Shown here: positions 17,598 through 27,063 of the stretch, piece after piece
How the letters are laid out: the number at the start of each line of letters is the position of its first letter
Position numbering within the stretch: the stretch's first letter is position 1
Source: Pseudomonas entomophila
Lineage (GTDB): Bacteria; Pseudomonadota; Gammaproteobacteria; Pseudomonadales; Pseudomonadaceae
Reading direction: 5' to 3'
DNA: 64,000 bases
Assembly (NCBI RefSeq): GCF_013523125.1
Contig: NZ_JAAMQJ010000002.1
Location: 1-64,000 of the forward strand
Translations under genes and position numbers: made by a program
The notes under the pieces: model-generated
The model's database searches: none
What the model was told of the DNA's origin: nothing
The model's input: only the letters and a program-made list of their open reading frames with translations

Positions 17598-19019
17598 ATG
17601 CGTTGCCTGATGTTCGTCGTACTGTTGTTTTGCGCGCTCCCCGGTTTTGCCCTCGACCGCTCACGCGTGGAAGGCTACCTGCTGCCCAATGGCCTGCAGG
17701 TCCTGCTCAAGCCGGGTTACGAACGTGACCACGTGTCGATTCGCCTGGTGGTGGGCGTCGGGCTGGACGATTTCGGCTGCGACCAGCGAGAGCTGCCGCA
17801 CCTGCTCGAGCATTTGCTGTTCAGTGGCCTGGACGGGCAGGACGAGGGTGGGCTGGAGGCCCGCATGCAGGCCCTGGGCGGCGAATGGAATGCCTTCACC
17901 AGCAGCGCCGACACCACCTTCGTCATCGAAGCGCCCGCCCGCAACCAGCGCAAGGTCCTGGACCTGCTGCTGGAGATCATTCGCGATACCCGCTTCGACG
18001 AGAAAGACCTGGCGACCGCCAAGCAGATCATCGAGCGCGAGGACGGCGGCCACTACGGACACCTCCAGCGCTGGCTGGACCGTCAGGACATCGGTCACCC
18101 CGCCAGCGACCAACTGGCCACCGAACTGGGCCTTAAATGCAGTGAGCGCTCCGACGTGCAGGCCATGACCCTGAAACAGGTCGAGGACCTGCGCAACCGC
18201 TGGTACGCCGCCAACAACATGAGCCTGATCGTGGTCGGTGGCCTGGACAAGCTGCTGCCGGCCTACCTGGAGCGCACCTACGGTGAACTGCCGGCCACCG
18301 AGCCGGAAGACCGCCGCGCACTGGACAGCATCACCGAACAGGCCGAGCCGCGCCGCGAGCTGGTACGTGGCTGGGTCGGCGACAACGTCAAGCTGCACTG
18401 GCTGTTCATCGAGCCGGTGCTGGACACCGCCCATGACCAGACGTTGGAGCTGGTGGCGCGCTACCTCGACTGGGCCTTGTACGACCAACTGCGGCTCAAG
18501 CAGGGCCTGTCCTACGGTCCATCGGTAAAACGCCAGAGCTTCGGCGACAGCGGAATGCTCAGCCTCAATGCGGACCTCGAACGGGGCGATGTAGATCAGG
18601 CTGTCGAGGCCTTGCAAGGCCTGTTCGAGCGTCTGCGCAGCGAAGGTCTCGACCCGAAGACCTTCGCACGTATCCAGCAAGCCGCCATCGCCCGGGAAAG
18701 CTGGACGACCCAGGGCAACCCGGCGCTGGCCGACTATTACTGGGGCGCACTCAACGCCTATGCCGACGGCCGCGTGGCCGATCCGGCCAGCACCCTGCGT
18801 GACGTCACCCTGGAGGACGCCAACGCAGCGCTCAAGGCCCTGCTGAAAGAGCCAGGCTACGTGCGCATCGAAGCGCCGCTGCTGGGCGATGATGGCCTGT
18901 ATGGCGTGCTGGCCCTGCTGGTCGTGCTGGCGCTGGCCCTGGTCTGGCTACGTCGACGGCGTCGCCGGCGCCAGCGCGCGCCCCAGGCCCGGCCCAGTGG
19001 CGCTACACGGCGGCGTTGA
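17598..19019 (+). CDS. Membrane-anchored M16 family metallopeptidase
   Basis: 473 residues: signal sequence (1-18), an M16 peptidase domain with the inverted zinc motif HLLEH (68-72) and a downstream acidic helix supplying the third ligand (IIERED, 144-149), then an inactive-type second half. The protein ends with a hydrophobic helix (YGVLALLVVLALALVWL) and a run of arginines, so it is probably anchored in the inner membrane facing the periplasm. Substrate unknown. The start lies 37 bases after the Na/Pi gene, which suggests cotranscription. Confidence 0.85.
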   Translation: MRCLMFVVLLFCALPGFALDRSRVEGYLLPNGLQVLLKPGYERDHVSIRLVVGVGLDDFGCDQRELPHLLEHLLFSGLDGQDEGGLEARMQALGGEWNAFTSSADTTFVIEAPARNQRKVLDLLLEIIRDTRFDEKDLATAKQIIEREDGGHYGHLQRWLDRQDIGHPASDQLATELGLKCSERSDVQAMTLKQVEDLRNRWYAANNMSLIVVGGLDKLLPAYLERTYGELPATEPEDRRALDSITEQAEPRRELVRGWVGDNVKLHWLFIEPVLDTAHDQTLELVARYLDWALYDQLRLKQGLSYGPSVKRQSFGDSGMLSLNADLERGDVDQAVEALQGLFERLRSEGLDPKTFARIQQAAIARESWTTQGNPALADYYWGALNAYADGRVADPASTLRDVTLEDANAALKALLKEPGYVRIEAPLLGDDGLYGVLALLVVLALALVWLRRRRRRRQRAPQARPSGATRRR

Positions 19020-19047
19020 ATCGACGGTATGCTGTGCGAGGTTTCCC

Positions 19048-20301
19048 ATGCAGTCCTCATCGATGTCACTTCTCTCTCGCTGGCTGCACCGCCTGATCGA
19101 GCTGCTCAAGCGCTATCCGGGCGTCATGGCCCTGGGTGGCTTCCTGTCCGGCATCGGCAGCTTCATCCTGGTCGACCGCCAGGCCAGCCTGGCCAGCTGG
19201 ATCGCCGTGGTGATGCTGGTCAGCTGGGTCTGGCTGATGCTCGAGAACACCCTGACCCGGCTGTTCGCGCGGACCTTCAAGCGCGAGATCCCGCAGCCGC
19301 TGCTGCGCTACGCCACCCAGATGATCCACCAGGAAAGCCTGTTCTTCGTCCTGCCGTTCTTCTTCGTCACCACCACCTGGAACAGCGGCCAGCTGGTGTT
19401 CACCGGCCTGTTGGCGGCGGCCGGCCTGGTCTCGATCATCGACCCGCTCTACTACAAGTGGCTGGCGCCACGACGCTGGCTGTTCATGGCGCTGCACACG
19501 CTGACACTGTTCGCGGCCCTGCTGACGGCGCTGCCGATCATCCTGCACCTGACCACCGCCGAGAGTTTCAAGCTGGCGCTGGGCGCCGCCATGCTGCTGT
19601 CCTTCCCGAGCCTGGCCAGCAGCTTCCCGATCACCGGCTGGCGCCGCGCGCTGGCGGTGCTGGGGCTGACCCTGGCAGTCGGCGCCGGGGGCTGGCTGCT
19701 GCGCTCCTGGGTTCCGCCCGCGACCTTGTGGATGACCGAGGTGGCCGTCAGCACCCAGGTGCAGGGCCGCGAGCCGGGCGACTCGCTCAAGGAAGTCAAC
19801 GTGGACCAGCTGCGACGCAATGGGCTGTATGCCTACACCGCGATCAATGCCCCACGGGGGCTCGACGAGCGCATCTACCATGTCTGGCAGTTCAACGGCC
19901 AGGAGGTCGATCGCATCGCCCTGGACATCCACGGCGGGCGCAAGGAGGGCTACCGGGCCTGGACCCACAAGCAGAACTTCCCGCCGGACCCCACCGGGCG
20001 CTGGCAGGTGAGGGTGCTGACCGAGGACGGCCAGGTCATCGGCGTGCTGCGCTTCAAGGTCACTCAAGGGGTTCAGGCACGTGACGCGCGTCATCGCCGC
20101 CATGCCCCCTGTGCGCTCCAGGGCGCCGTCTCAGGCGAAGAACCAGTAGCAGACCAGGATCGCCGCCACCACCCCGGAGAATTCGGCCAGCAGCGCACAC
20201 CCGACGGCGTGTCGGACGCGCTGGATGCCCACCGCGCCAAAGTACACGGCCAGCACGTAGAACGTGGTCTCGGTGCTGCCCTGGATGGTCGCCGCCACTA
20301 G
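19048..20301 (+). CDS. DUF5924/DUF2914-type membrane protein with C-terminal run-on
   Basis: 417 residues as written. The N-terminal about 225 residues contain six or seven hydrophobic helices, followed by a periplasmic DUF2914-like beta domain (about 230-340; WQFNGQEVDRIALDIHGG, GRWQVRVLTEDGQ). The domain normally closes near VLRFKVT (about 20065), but here the frame stays open for a further 80 or so residues of low-complexity R/H/D-rich sequence. The last 171 bp overlap the opposite-strand gene at 20131. The extension looks like the antisense of that gene, so a lost stop or a one-base frameshift is likely. The 3' end should be treated as uncertain. Confidence 0.72.
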   Translation: MQSSSMSLLSRWLHRLIELLKRYPGVMALGGFLSGIGSFILVDRQASLASWIAVVMLVSWVWLMLENTLTRLFARTFKREIPQPLLRYATQMIHQESLFFVLPFFFVTTTWNSGQLVFTGLLAAAGLVSIIDPLYYKWLAPRRWLFMALHTLTLFAALLTALPIILHLTTAESFKLALGAAMLLSFPSLASSFPITGWRRALAVLGLTLAVGAGGWLLRSWVPPATLWMTEVAVSTQVQGREPGDSLKEVNVDQLRRNGLYAYTAINAPRGLDERIYHVWQFNGQEVDRIALDIHGGRKEGYRAWTHKQNFPPDPTGRWQVRVLTEDGQVIGVLRFKVTQGVQARDARHRRHAPCALQGAVSGEEPVADQDRRHHPGEFGQQRTPDGVSDALDAHRAKVHGQHVERGLGAALDGRRH

Positions 20302-21360
20302 GGCCGGGAAACTGTCCACGCCCTTGGCCTGCATGGTCTCGATCAGCAGGGCCCGGGCAGCACTGCCGGAGAAAGGCTTGACCAGGGCCGTGGGCAGGCC
20401 GTCGACGAAGCGTGTGTCCAGCCCCATCCACAGCACGGCGTGGCGAATGCCATCCAGGGCCAGGTCCAGGGCGCCCGAGGCGCGCAGCACGCCGACGGCG
20501 CAGAGCATCGCCACCAGATACGGCAACAGGCTCTTGGCGACGTCGAAACCTTCCTTGGCCCCTTCCACGAACGCTTCGTACACCTTCACTCGCCGCAGCG
20601 CGCCAATGATCAAGAACAGCATGATCACACCGAACAACGTCAGGTTGCCGAGGATGGACGACAGGCTGGCCAGCGCCGCGGTCGACAGCGTGGCCAAGAC
20701 AGCCATGAACCCGCCCAGCAACAAGGCGCCGGGCACCAGGTAGGCCAGCACCACCGGATCCCACAGCCGCAGCCGCTGCATCACGGCGACCGACAGCAGG
20801 CCCACCACGGTGGAAACGCTGGTGGCCAGCAGGATCGGCAGGAACACCAGCGTCGGGTCCGGCGCGCCTTGCTGGGCGCGGTACATGAAGATAGTGACCG
20901 GCAACAGGGTCAGCGACGAAGCATTGAGCACCAGGAACAGGATCTGCGCGTTACTGGCGGTGGTCGTGCTGGGGTTGAGTTCCTGCAGCGCACGCATGGC
21001 CTTCAGCCCGATGGGCGTGGCGGCGTTGTCCAGGCCCAGGCCGTTGGCGGCGAAGTTCAGGGTGATCAGCCCCAGGGCCGGGTGGCCGGGTGGCACCTCC
21101 GGCATGAGCCGGGCGAACAGCGGGCCGAGCACCTTGGCCAGCCATTCGACGATTCCGGCCTGCTCGGCGATCTTCAGAAACCCCAGCCACAAGGTCAGGG
21201 TGCCGAACATCAGCACCATGACGTCCACCGACAGCTTGGCCATGGCGAAGATGCTTTCGACCATCGCTGCAAAGATGGCAGGGTTGCCAGCGAACAGCCA
21301 CTGGGCCATGGCCGAGACGGCCGCCACCAGGAAAAAGCCAAGCCAGAGGCCATTGAGCAT
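20131..21360 (-). CDS. SpmA/SpmB-like nucleoside-recognition (Gate) domain membrane protein
   Basis: 409 residues, two Gate (nucleoside recognition) domains in one chain, corresponding to a fusion of spore-maturation proteins A and B. The SpmA-like half carries FAANGLGLDNAATPIGLKAM and the SpmB-like half ends with QGSTETTFYVLAVYFGAVGI. In non-sporulating bacteria the role is unknown and transport is assumed. AAGGGTGG lies 5 bases before the ATG at 21360, better than an upstream GTG. It is convergent with, and overlapped by, the run-on of the preceding plus-strand gene. Confidence 0.87.
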   Translation of the reverse strand: MLNGLWLGFFLVAAVSAMAQWLFAGNPAIFAAMVESIFAMAKLSVDVMVLMFGTLTLWLGFLKIAEQAGIVEWLAKVLGPLFARLMPEVPPGHPALGLITLNFAANGLGLDNAATPIGLKAMRALQELNPSTTTASNAQILFLVLNASSLTLLPVTIFMYRAQQGAPDPTLVFLPILLATSVSTVVGLLSVAVMQRLRLWDPVVLAYLVPGALLLGGFMAVLATLSTAALASLSSILGNLTLFGVIMLFLIIGALRRVKVYEAFVEGAKEGFDVAKSLLPYLVAMLCAVGVLRASGALDLALDGIRHAVLWMGLDTRFVDGLPTALVKPFSGSAARALLIETMQAKGVDSFPALVAATIQGSTETTFYVLAVYFGAVGIQRVRHAVGCALLAEFSGVVAAILVCYWFFA

Positions 21361-21430
21361 GCGTGCCACCCTTTGTGAAATGCGGGCGATGATAACGCAT
21401 TGCGGCGCTGGGCTTCAGTGAGGGAAGGTG

Positions 21431-21491
21431 ACGGCCTGACGAGAGACAGCGTGGGTCAGGCCTGGAGACGGCTCACCCGCAGGCGAGCCGT
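21431..21491 (-). terminator. Paired hairpins downstream of gltP
   Basis: Two GC-rich inverted repeats lie end to end: GGCCTGAC with GTCAGGCC (about 21433-21462), and ACGGCTC (21468-21474) with GAGCCGT (21485-21491). They sit just past the gltP stop on its strand. Neither has a clear T-run. Confidence 0.55.
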
Positions 21492-21499
21492 GGGGGTGC

Positions 21500-22834
21500 T
21501 CAACGATTGACAGGGTTACCGACCGCAGCCGACGACGCCTGCTTGTTGAGGTGCGGCAGGGCATTCCAGTAGGCCTCGCCCTTGGCCGCGTCGTACATGC
21601 CTTCCCAACGTGCGATCACCAGCGCCGCCAGGGCGTTGCCGACCACGTTCAGCGCCGTGCGGGCCATGTCCATGATCCGGTCGACACCGGCGATGAAGGC
21701 CAGGCCCTCCAGGGGGATGCCGACGCTGCCCAGGGTGGCCAGCAAGACCACGAAGGAGACGCCCGGCACACCGGCGATGCCCTTGGAGGTGACCATCAGC
21801 GTCAGCACCAGCAGCAATTGCTGGCTGATCGACAGGTCGATGCCGTACAGCTGCGCGATGAACAGGGCCGCGATGCTCTGGTACAGGGTCGAGCCATCGA
21901 GGTTGAACGAGTAGCCGGTCGGCACCACGAAGCTGCAAATGGACTTCGGCGCACCGTAGGCCTCCATCTTCTCGATTACCCGCGGCAGGACCGTTTCCGA
22001 GCTCGAGGTGGAGTAGGCCAGGATCAGCTCGTCCTTCATGATGCGCATGATCTTCAGGATCGAGAAGCCGAACAGGCGGGCGATCAGGCCCAGTACCATG
22101 AAGGCGAAGAAGGCGATGGCGAAGTACACCAGCAGCACCAGCTTGGCCAAGGGCAGCAGCGAAGAGAAGCCGAAGTTGGCCACCGTCACGGCGATCAGGG
22201 CGAACACACCGATCGGCGCGTAGTTCATGATCATGTGGGTGACCTTGAACATGGTTTCCGAGACGCCCTGGAACGTGCGTACCAGCGGCTCGCGCAGGTC
22301 CGCCTGCAGGCTCGACAGCCCGAGACCGAACAGCACCGAGAAGAAGATGATCGGCAGCATCTCACCGCGCATCAGCGCCGCGAAGATGTTCGACGGGATC
22401 AGGTTGAGCAGGGTTTCGACGAAGGCATGCTCGTGCTGCACTTCGGCTGCGGTCGCCTGGTACTTGGAAATGTCCACGGTACCCAAGGTACTCATGTCGA
22501 TCCCGGCACCTGGATGGAACAGGTTGGCCAGAAGCAGACCGACGACGATGGCGATGGTGGTCACGATCTCGAAGTACAGGATGGTCTTCAGGCCGATGCT
22601 GCCCAGTTTCTTGGCATCACCGACGCCTGCGATGCCCACGATCAGCGAGGAGATCACGATCGGCACGACGATCATCTTGATCAAGCGGATGAAGATGTCA
22701 CCCGCCGGTTGAAGCACGTTGCTGATCCACCATGCCTTTTCTGCACTGAAATGGTTCAGCAAGGCACCGACGGCCACGCCGAGGATCAGGCCGATGAGAA
22801 TCTGCCAAGCGAGGCTTAGTTTTGCCTTCTTCAT
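21500..22834 (-). CDS. gltP: Glutamate/aspartate:proton symporter
   Basis: 444 residues of the dicarboxylate/amino acid:cation symporter (DAACS) family. Visible signatures are the serine-rich loop YSTSSSETVLPRV (about 270-282), the VPTGYSFNLDGSTLY motif (about 300-314), and GIAGVPGVSFVVL and GVDRIMDMARTALNV for the substrate and cation site. The ATG at 22834 follows GAAGGTGGAGAC; an upstream in-frame ATG lacks a ribosome binding site. It takes up glutamate and aspartate with protons. Substrate choice among glutamate, aspartate and C4-dicarboxylates cannot be settled here. Confidence 0.87.
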   Translation of the reverse strand: MKKAKLSLAWQILIGLILGVAVGALLNHFSAEKAWWISNVLQPAGDIFIRLIKMIVVPIVISSLIVGIAGVGDAKKLGSIGLKTILYFEIVTTIAIVVGLLLANLFHPGAGIDMSTLGTVDISKYQATAAEVQHEHAFVETLLNLIPSNIFAALMRGEMLPIIFFSVLFGLGLSSLQADLREPLVRTFQGVSETMFKVTHMIMNYAPIGVFALIAVTVANFGFSSLLPLAKLVLLVYFAIAFFAFMVLGLIARLFGFSILKIMRIMKDELILAYSTSSSETVLPRVIEKMEAYGAPKSICSFVVPTGYSFNLDGSTLYQSIAALFIAQLYGIDLSISQQLLLVLTLMVTSKGIAGVPGVSFVVLLATLGSVGIPLEGLAFIAGVDRIMDMARTALNVVGNALAALVIARWEGMYDAAKGEAYWNALPHLNKQASSAAVGNPVNR

Positions 22835-23538
22835 GTCTCCACCTTCTTGTTTGCACATCATGGATATCTGGCTGAAAGCCGCCTCTTAGAGCGGTTCCTG
22901 CGCAAAATCGCTACGTCCCGAGACGGTACATCCGCTGAGCGGTCGGCAGACCTGACACGGGTACCGGGAGCAAGGCCCGGTGAAAAAGTCGGCAACTATT
23001 GCGATGACAGGCACCCCCGTCTAATGCCGTAAACGAGTGGCCCATGCCGAATCGGCATGAAGAGAAGGCGGTTTCGACGTGACTTCAGCGGGGGGCAAAA
23101 CGTGTGTTCGGGTTGCCGAACAGGGCTACAGCGCCATTTCCGGCAGGTGCGCAGGCGTCTTCACCACAACGCGATCGATTTGTTCGACAATCCGAATGCA
23201 CAGGGACGCGCGACCGAGAACCTGCAGGACAGAGGAAAAAAATGGATATACGGCAGGCGTGGAAGAAGAGACGTGGCTCATGTCGAAGGAGCGCTTCGGA
23301 AGCCAGGTCGACCGACGTCACGCAGTCTGCGTCGATCGACCCGATGCTTCCGATGCCACTTCACCTGACCCGGCCCCTGACAGGAGGTACTCCCTGTACC
23401 TCTAGGCCGCTTCGACACCCATGGTCAAAGCAGCCCGGCCCCTTGGTCATGCGCTGGGCCCTCATCGAGCCAGCGCACCATAGAAGCTGCAATCCAGAAA
23501 AGGTTCAGCTTCCGTTGATAACCGTACGCAACCGGTGG
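22835..23538. other. 700-bp interval without a recognised gene
   Basis: It lies upstream of gltP and downstream of ivy, both on the minus strand. Short frames are present, but none has a ribosome binding site, family signature or convincing codon use. The right part holds an imperfect 12-bp inverted repeat (23306-23341) and AGGTAC/GTACCT (about 23387-23402). The gltP promoter must lie at the left end. An untranslated RNA is possible but not shown. Confidence 0.5.
23306..23341. repeat. Long inverted repeat in the gltP-ivy gap
   Basis: GGTCGACCGACG (23306-23317) can pair with CGTCGATCGACC (23330-23341), 11 of 12 positions, and the loop contains CGCAGTCTGCG, able to extend the hairpin. No T-run follows on either strand. 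Confidence 0.5.
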
Positions 23539-24009
23539 TCAGTACCAGGCCGGATCGCGTTTCAACTGCTCTTGAAGCAGTTTTTTCATGCCATCGTCCG
23601 GTTCGCCCAACCACGTGTACGTGGCATGACGCGTCGGCGACTTGTCCTGCGGCAACCCTTCGGGGACCTCGACCAGCATTCCGTAGGCCTCTTCCTTGTC
23701 CCAGCTGAACGCCACGATCAGCCGCTTGTAGGTGCAGTTGCCTTCAGACTCGCACACGGGGCCGACCAGGTACTTGTCACCGTCCTCGGTCACAGCCGAC
23801 ATCTGCTGAGGCGAACTACCGCTCAGGTTGATGACCCAATCAGGCAGGCGCTCCTGCTGGCGAACCACCTTGCCCCAGGTTTCGCGGTACTCCTGGTCCG
23901 AGCCAAGCAGCTGGTTGGCCCGGACCTGGCCATCATTGGCCGCCATGACCGCGCTGCTGCTGCCCAGGACGAGGGCGGCAGCCAGAGCTCGGCAAAGCAA
24001 TGCCTTCAT
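23539..24009 (-). CDS. ivy: Ivy family lysozyme inhibitor
   Basis: 156 residues with a signal peptide ending SSSAVMA. The loop CESEGNCTYK (about 85-94) matches the disulfide-closed inhibitory loop (CKPHDC in E. coli Ivy) that plugs C-type lysozyme. Other family-like features are the YRETWGKVVRQQERLPDWV segment and the terminal KRDPAWY. The protein would act in the periplasm against host lysozyme and possibly lytic transglycosylases. AGGAGATAG, overlapping the stop of the DUF1328 gene, is its ribosome binding site, so the two are cotranscribed. Confidence 0.85.
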   Translation of the reverse strand: MKALLCRALAAALVLGSSSAVMAANDGQVRANQLLGSDQEYRETWGKVVRQQERLPDWVINLSGSSPQQMSAVTEDGDKYLVGPVCESEGNCTYKRLIVAFSWDKEEAYGMLVEVPEGLPQDKSPTRHATYTWLGEPDDGMKKLLQEQLKRDPAWY

Positions 24010-24014
24010 TACGA

Positions 24015-24218
<204 letters not shown>

Positions 24219-24503
24219 TCAGAAGACCCAACTGTCTTGGTGAACGACGCTATCGGTGGTTGCAGAAGACGCTTGCGAGACGGGCAGGTGTTCCGGTGCG
24301 CTGACCGGCATGCTTGCCCGGGTGGCCTGGATGTGCGCGATCAGTGCGGTTTGTGCCGCCACCTGATCGGCCATGCGGGCCGACTGCCAGGTGTGGTACA
24401 GCTGCCCGATCAACAGGGTGACCATCAACGCGAACGTGACCAGCAATACCTGGCGCAGGGGCAGGGTGTGGGTCGTGTCGCGGTGGGTGGTCTGGCCGTT
24501 CAT
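24219..24503 (-). CDS. Small single-pass membrane protein, unknown
   Basis: 94 residues: a polar N-terminus, one hydrophobic helix (about 15-34, LRQVLLVTFALMVTLLIG), then a QSARMADQVAAQTALIAHIQ stretch that may be coiled coil, and an S/T-rich tail. No family recognised. ACAGGAG stands 7 bases upstream of the ATG at 24503, which is why this start is chosen over one 13 codons earlier. It is probably the first gene of an operon with DUF1328 and ivy. Confidence 0.7.
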   Translation of the reverse strand: MNGQTTHRDTTHTLPLRQVLLVTFALMVTLLIGQLYHTWQSARMADQVAAQTALIAHIQATRASMPVSAPEHLPVSQASSATTDSVVHQDSWVF

Positions 24504-24623
24504 GCCGTTACTCCTGTTGTTCGTATTCTGCGGGTCGTGCAAATAACAGTGCAGTCAGCATGCCAGTCTTAATCCGCTAAAAAATTCCTTTAAAAACAAT
24601 GAGTTATGTAAAAAGACCATGGC

Positions 24624-24677
24624 CGTGTAGGACGTATCCTGCACGATCCCTGAAATAGTTCCGTGCGATTTGCACGA
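24624..24677 (-). terminator. Hairpins after the BON protein gene
   Basis: GTGTAGGA/TCCTGCAC (about 24625-24644) and GTGC/GCAC (about 24662-24674) inverted repeats lie downstream of the BON stop on the minus strand, followed by GGCCATGGTC and five T (24612-24616 on the plus strand as A). A composite terminator is plausible. Confidence 0.5.
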
Positions 24678-25511
24678 TCACCCCTCGACCTTGGTCGCGA
24701 CCTTGAGCAGGTCGGGGTCCACGCCCCTTACGCCCAGGATCTGCCGGGCGATCTCGACGGCAATCGACTTCTGCTGTGCACTCACCACCTCGCCGGACAG
24801 ACGTACCATGCCCTCTGCGCTGGTCACCTTGATCTTCAGCACGTCCAGGTTGCGACTGAAGCGATAGCTTTCCTGGATCTTGTCGACGATCCACTCATCG
24901 TTCGGCTGAGTGGACGAGGTGGCCTCGACAGGGGTAGTACGGGCCTGAACCATGGCCATACTGTCCAGGCTGATCAGATTGTTCACCAGGTACACACCTT
25001 CGGTGCTGCGCGCCAGGACACCGGCCAGTTCCTTGGCGTCTGCGTTATCGACCTTGCCACGCAGGGTCACGACGCCCTCCTGGGTCTGCACGTCGACGGC
25101 GGCCTGCCGGGTCAAGGTGCTCCAGGCCAGCCGCGAGCGGACGATGGCAGCCAGCGTTGCGTCTTCCAGGCGCTGCGCGTAGGCCTTGAGCTCCAGCGGC
25201 TGCTCGACCAGTTGAGGGTTCACGCGCAACTGGTTGTCCACCTGTTCGATACCCCGCGTCGCCTGCGCCACGTCCTGCGCCAGCAGACGCTGCACGTCAT
25301 TTTCCACTTCGCCCGTCAGGACGGCGGCCTGGCCCTCCACCTGGGCGTCGATGGCAAAGGTATTGAGGACGCGGTTGAGGGACAACGCCGTCTGCACGGC
25401 CCCCTCCAATCGCGCCTCCTGGGTGGTCTCGGCCTGGGCCGCAGGAAGCAGACAGGCTTGGCCCAGCATGCAGAGGCCTATCCAGGCAGCGTTTCGGTGA
25501 GCGGTGAACAT
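24678..25511 (-). CDS. Periplasmic BON-domain (OsmY-like) protein
   Basis: 277 residues. A signal peptide ends at AAQA, followed by three BON-type repeats of about 65-70 residues (about 40-100, 115-180, 205-275), each with the V-LxGxV-N/D pattern (AVLTGEVEND, VVTLRGKVDNAD, MVRLSGEVVS). BON domains are thought to bind phospholipid at the envelope; OsmY relatives respond to osmotic and stationary-phase stress. The ATG at 25511 is preferred because CAGGAG lies at proper spacing; the ATG two codons earlier sits too close to it. It is divergent from algB. Confidence 0.82.
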   Translation of the reverse strand: MFTAHRNAAWIGLCMLGQACLLPAAQAETTQEARLEGAVQTALSLNRVLNTFAIDAQVEGQAAVLTGEVENDVQRLLAQDVAQATRGIEQVDNQLRVNPQLVEQPLELKAYAQRLEDATLAAIVRSRLAWSTLTRQAAVDVQTQEGVVTLRGKVDNADAKELAGVLARSTEGVYLVNNLISLDSMAMVQARTTPVEATSSTQPNDEWIVDKIQESYRFSRNLDVLKIKVTSAEGMVRLSGEVVSAQQKSIAVEIARQILGVRGVDPDLLKVATKVEG

Positions 25512-25716
25512 ATCCATCTCCTGTCGGGCATTAAAAAAGGCGGCTCGCAACGACCATGCCAGCCCTTATTTGTAGGAAAAACTCTACAATTCAATGAGTT
25601 AATGGCTGCGACATAAAGCAGCTAGCGTGCATTCGGCAAAATCAATCAGAATTGACCATGCAACTTGCCCGATTTTTCCGACACTAACCGAGATAATTCC
25701 CAAAGGAGCGTAGGAA

Positions 25717-27063
25717 ATGGATTCAGCCCAAGACAGTCAGGGCCGTATTCTGCTTGTGGACGATGAGTCAGCCATCCTGCGGACCTTCCGTTATTGCCTG
25801 GAAGATGAGGGCTATAGCGTCGCAACGGCCAACAGTGCCGCTCAGGCCGATACGCTGCTGCAACGACAGGTGTTCGACCTGTGCTTCCTGGATTTGCGTC
25901 TGGGAGAAGACAACGGTCTGGACGTGCTTGCCCAGATGCGTATCCAGGCACCCTGGATGCGGGTGGTGATCGTCACCGCGCATTCGGCCATCGACACCGC
26001 GGTGGATGCGATCCAGGCCGGTGCGGCCGACTACCTGGTCAAACCGTGCAGCCCGGACCAGCTGCGGCTGGCCACCGCCAAGCAATTGGAAGTCCGCCAG
26101 CTGTCGGCGCGGCTGGAGGCTCTTGAGGGTGAGGTCCGCAAGCCCAAGGACGGCCTGGACTCCCATAGCCCGGCCATGATGGCGGTGCTCGAGACCGCAC
26201 GCCAGGTGGCCACCACCGATGCCAACATTCTCATTCTGGGCGAATCGGGCACCGGCAAGGGCGAGCTGGCACGGGCCATCCACGGCTGGAGCAAACGGGC
26301 ACGCAAGGCCTGCGTCACCATCAACTGCCCGTCCTTGACCGCCGAGCTGATGGAAAGCGAACTGTTCGGCCATAGTCGCGGTGCCTTCACCGGCGCCAGC
26401 GAGAGCACGCTGGGTCGGGTGAACCAGGCCGACGGTGGCACCCTGTTCCTCGACGAGATCGGCGACTTCCCGCTGACGCTGCAGCCCAAGCTGCTGCGCT
26501 TCATTCAGGACAAGGAGTACGAGCGGGTCGGCGACCCGGTGACACGCCGTGCCGATGTGCGGATCCTGGCAGCGACCAACCTGAACCTCGAGGAAATGGT
26601 CCGCGAAGGCAAGTTCCGTGAGGATCTGCTGTACCGCTTGAACGTCATTACCTTGCACTTGCCGCCCCTGCGCGAGCGCAGCGAGGACATCCTGACCCTG
26701 GCCGATCGTTTCCTGGCACGCTTCGTCAAGGAATACTCGCGCCCGGCCCGCGGCTTCAGTGAGGAGGCCCGCGCGGCCCTGCTCAACTACCGTTGGCCCG
26801 GCAACATCCGTGAGCTGCGTAACGTGATCGAACGCGCCAGCATCATCTGCGGCCAGGAGCGGGTGGAGATCACCCACCTGGGCATGGGCGAACAGCCTGC
26901 CGGGAACGCACCGCGCGTCGGTGCCTCGATGAGCCTGGACGAACTGGAACGGGCCCATATCGGCGCCGTGCTGGCGACCAGCGACACGCTGGAGCAAGCG
27001 GCCCGTACCTTGGGCATCGATGCCTCCACCCTGTACCGCAAACGCAAGCAGTACCACCTATGA
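25717..27063 (+). CDS. algB: AlgB, NtrC-type response regulator of alginate and virulence
   Basis: 448 residues. Receiver domain with ILLVDDE and phospho-acceptor Asp59; AAA+ domain with Walker A GESGTGKGELA (about 168-178), GAFTGA sigma-54 contact loop, and Walker B GGTLFLDEIGD; C-terminal Fis-type helix-turn-helix (LEQAARTLGIDASTLYRKRK). In P. aeruginosa AlgB activates alginate genes and is the cognate partner of KinB. AAAGGAG precedes the start. Its stop overlaps the kinB ATG. Confidence 0.95.
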   Translation: MDSAQDSQGRILLVDDESAILRTFRYCLEDEGYSVATANSAAQADTLLQRQVFDLCFLDLRLGEDNGLDVLAQMRIQAPWMRVVIVTAHSAIDTAVDAIQAGAADYLVKPCSPDQLRLATAKQLEVRQLSARLEALEGEVRKPKDGLDSHSPAMMAVLETARQVATTDANILILGESGTGKGELARAIHGWSKRARKACVTINCPSLTAELMESELFGHSRGAFTGASESTLGRVNQADGGTLFLDEIGDFPLTLQPKLLRFIQDKEYERVGDPVTRRADVRILAATNLNLEEMVREGKFREDLLYRLNVITLHLPPLRERSEDILTLADRFLARFVKEYSRPARGFSEEARAALLNYRWPGNIRELRNVIERASIICGQERVEITHLGMGEQPAGNAPRVGASMSLDELERAHIGAVLATSDTLEQAARTLGIDASTLYRKRKQYHL

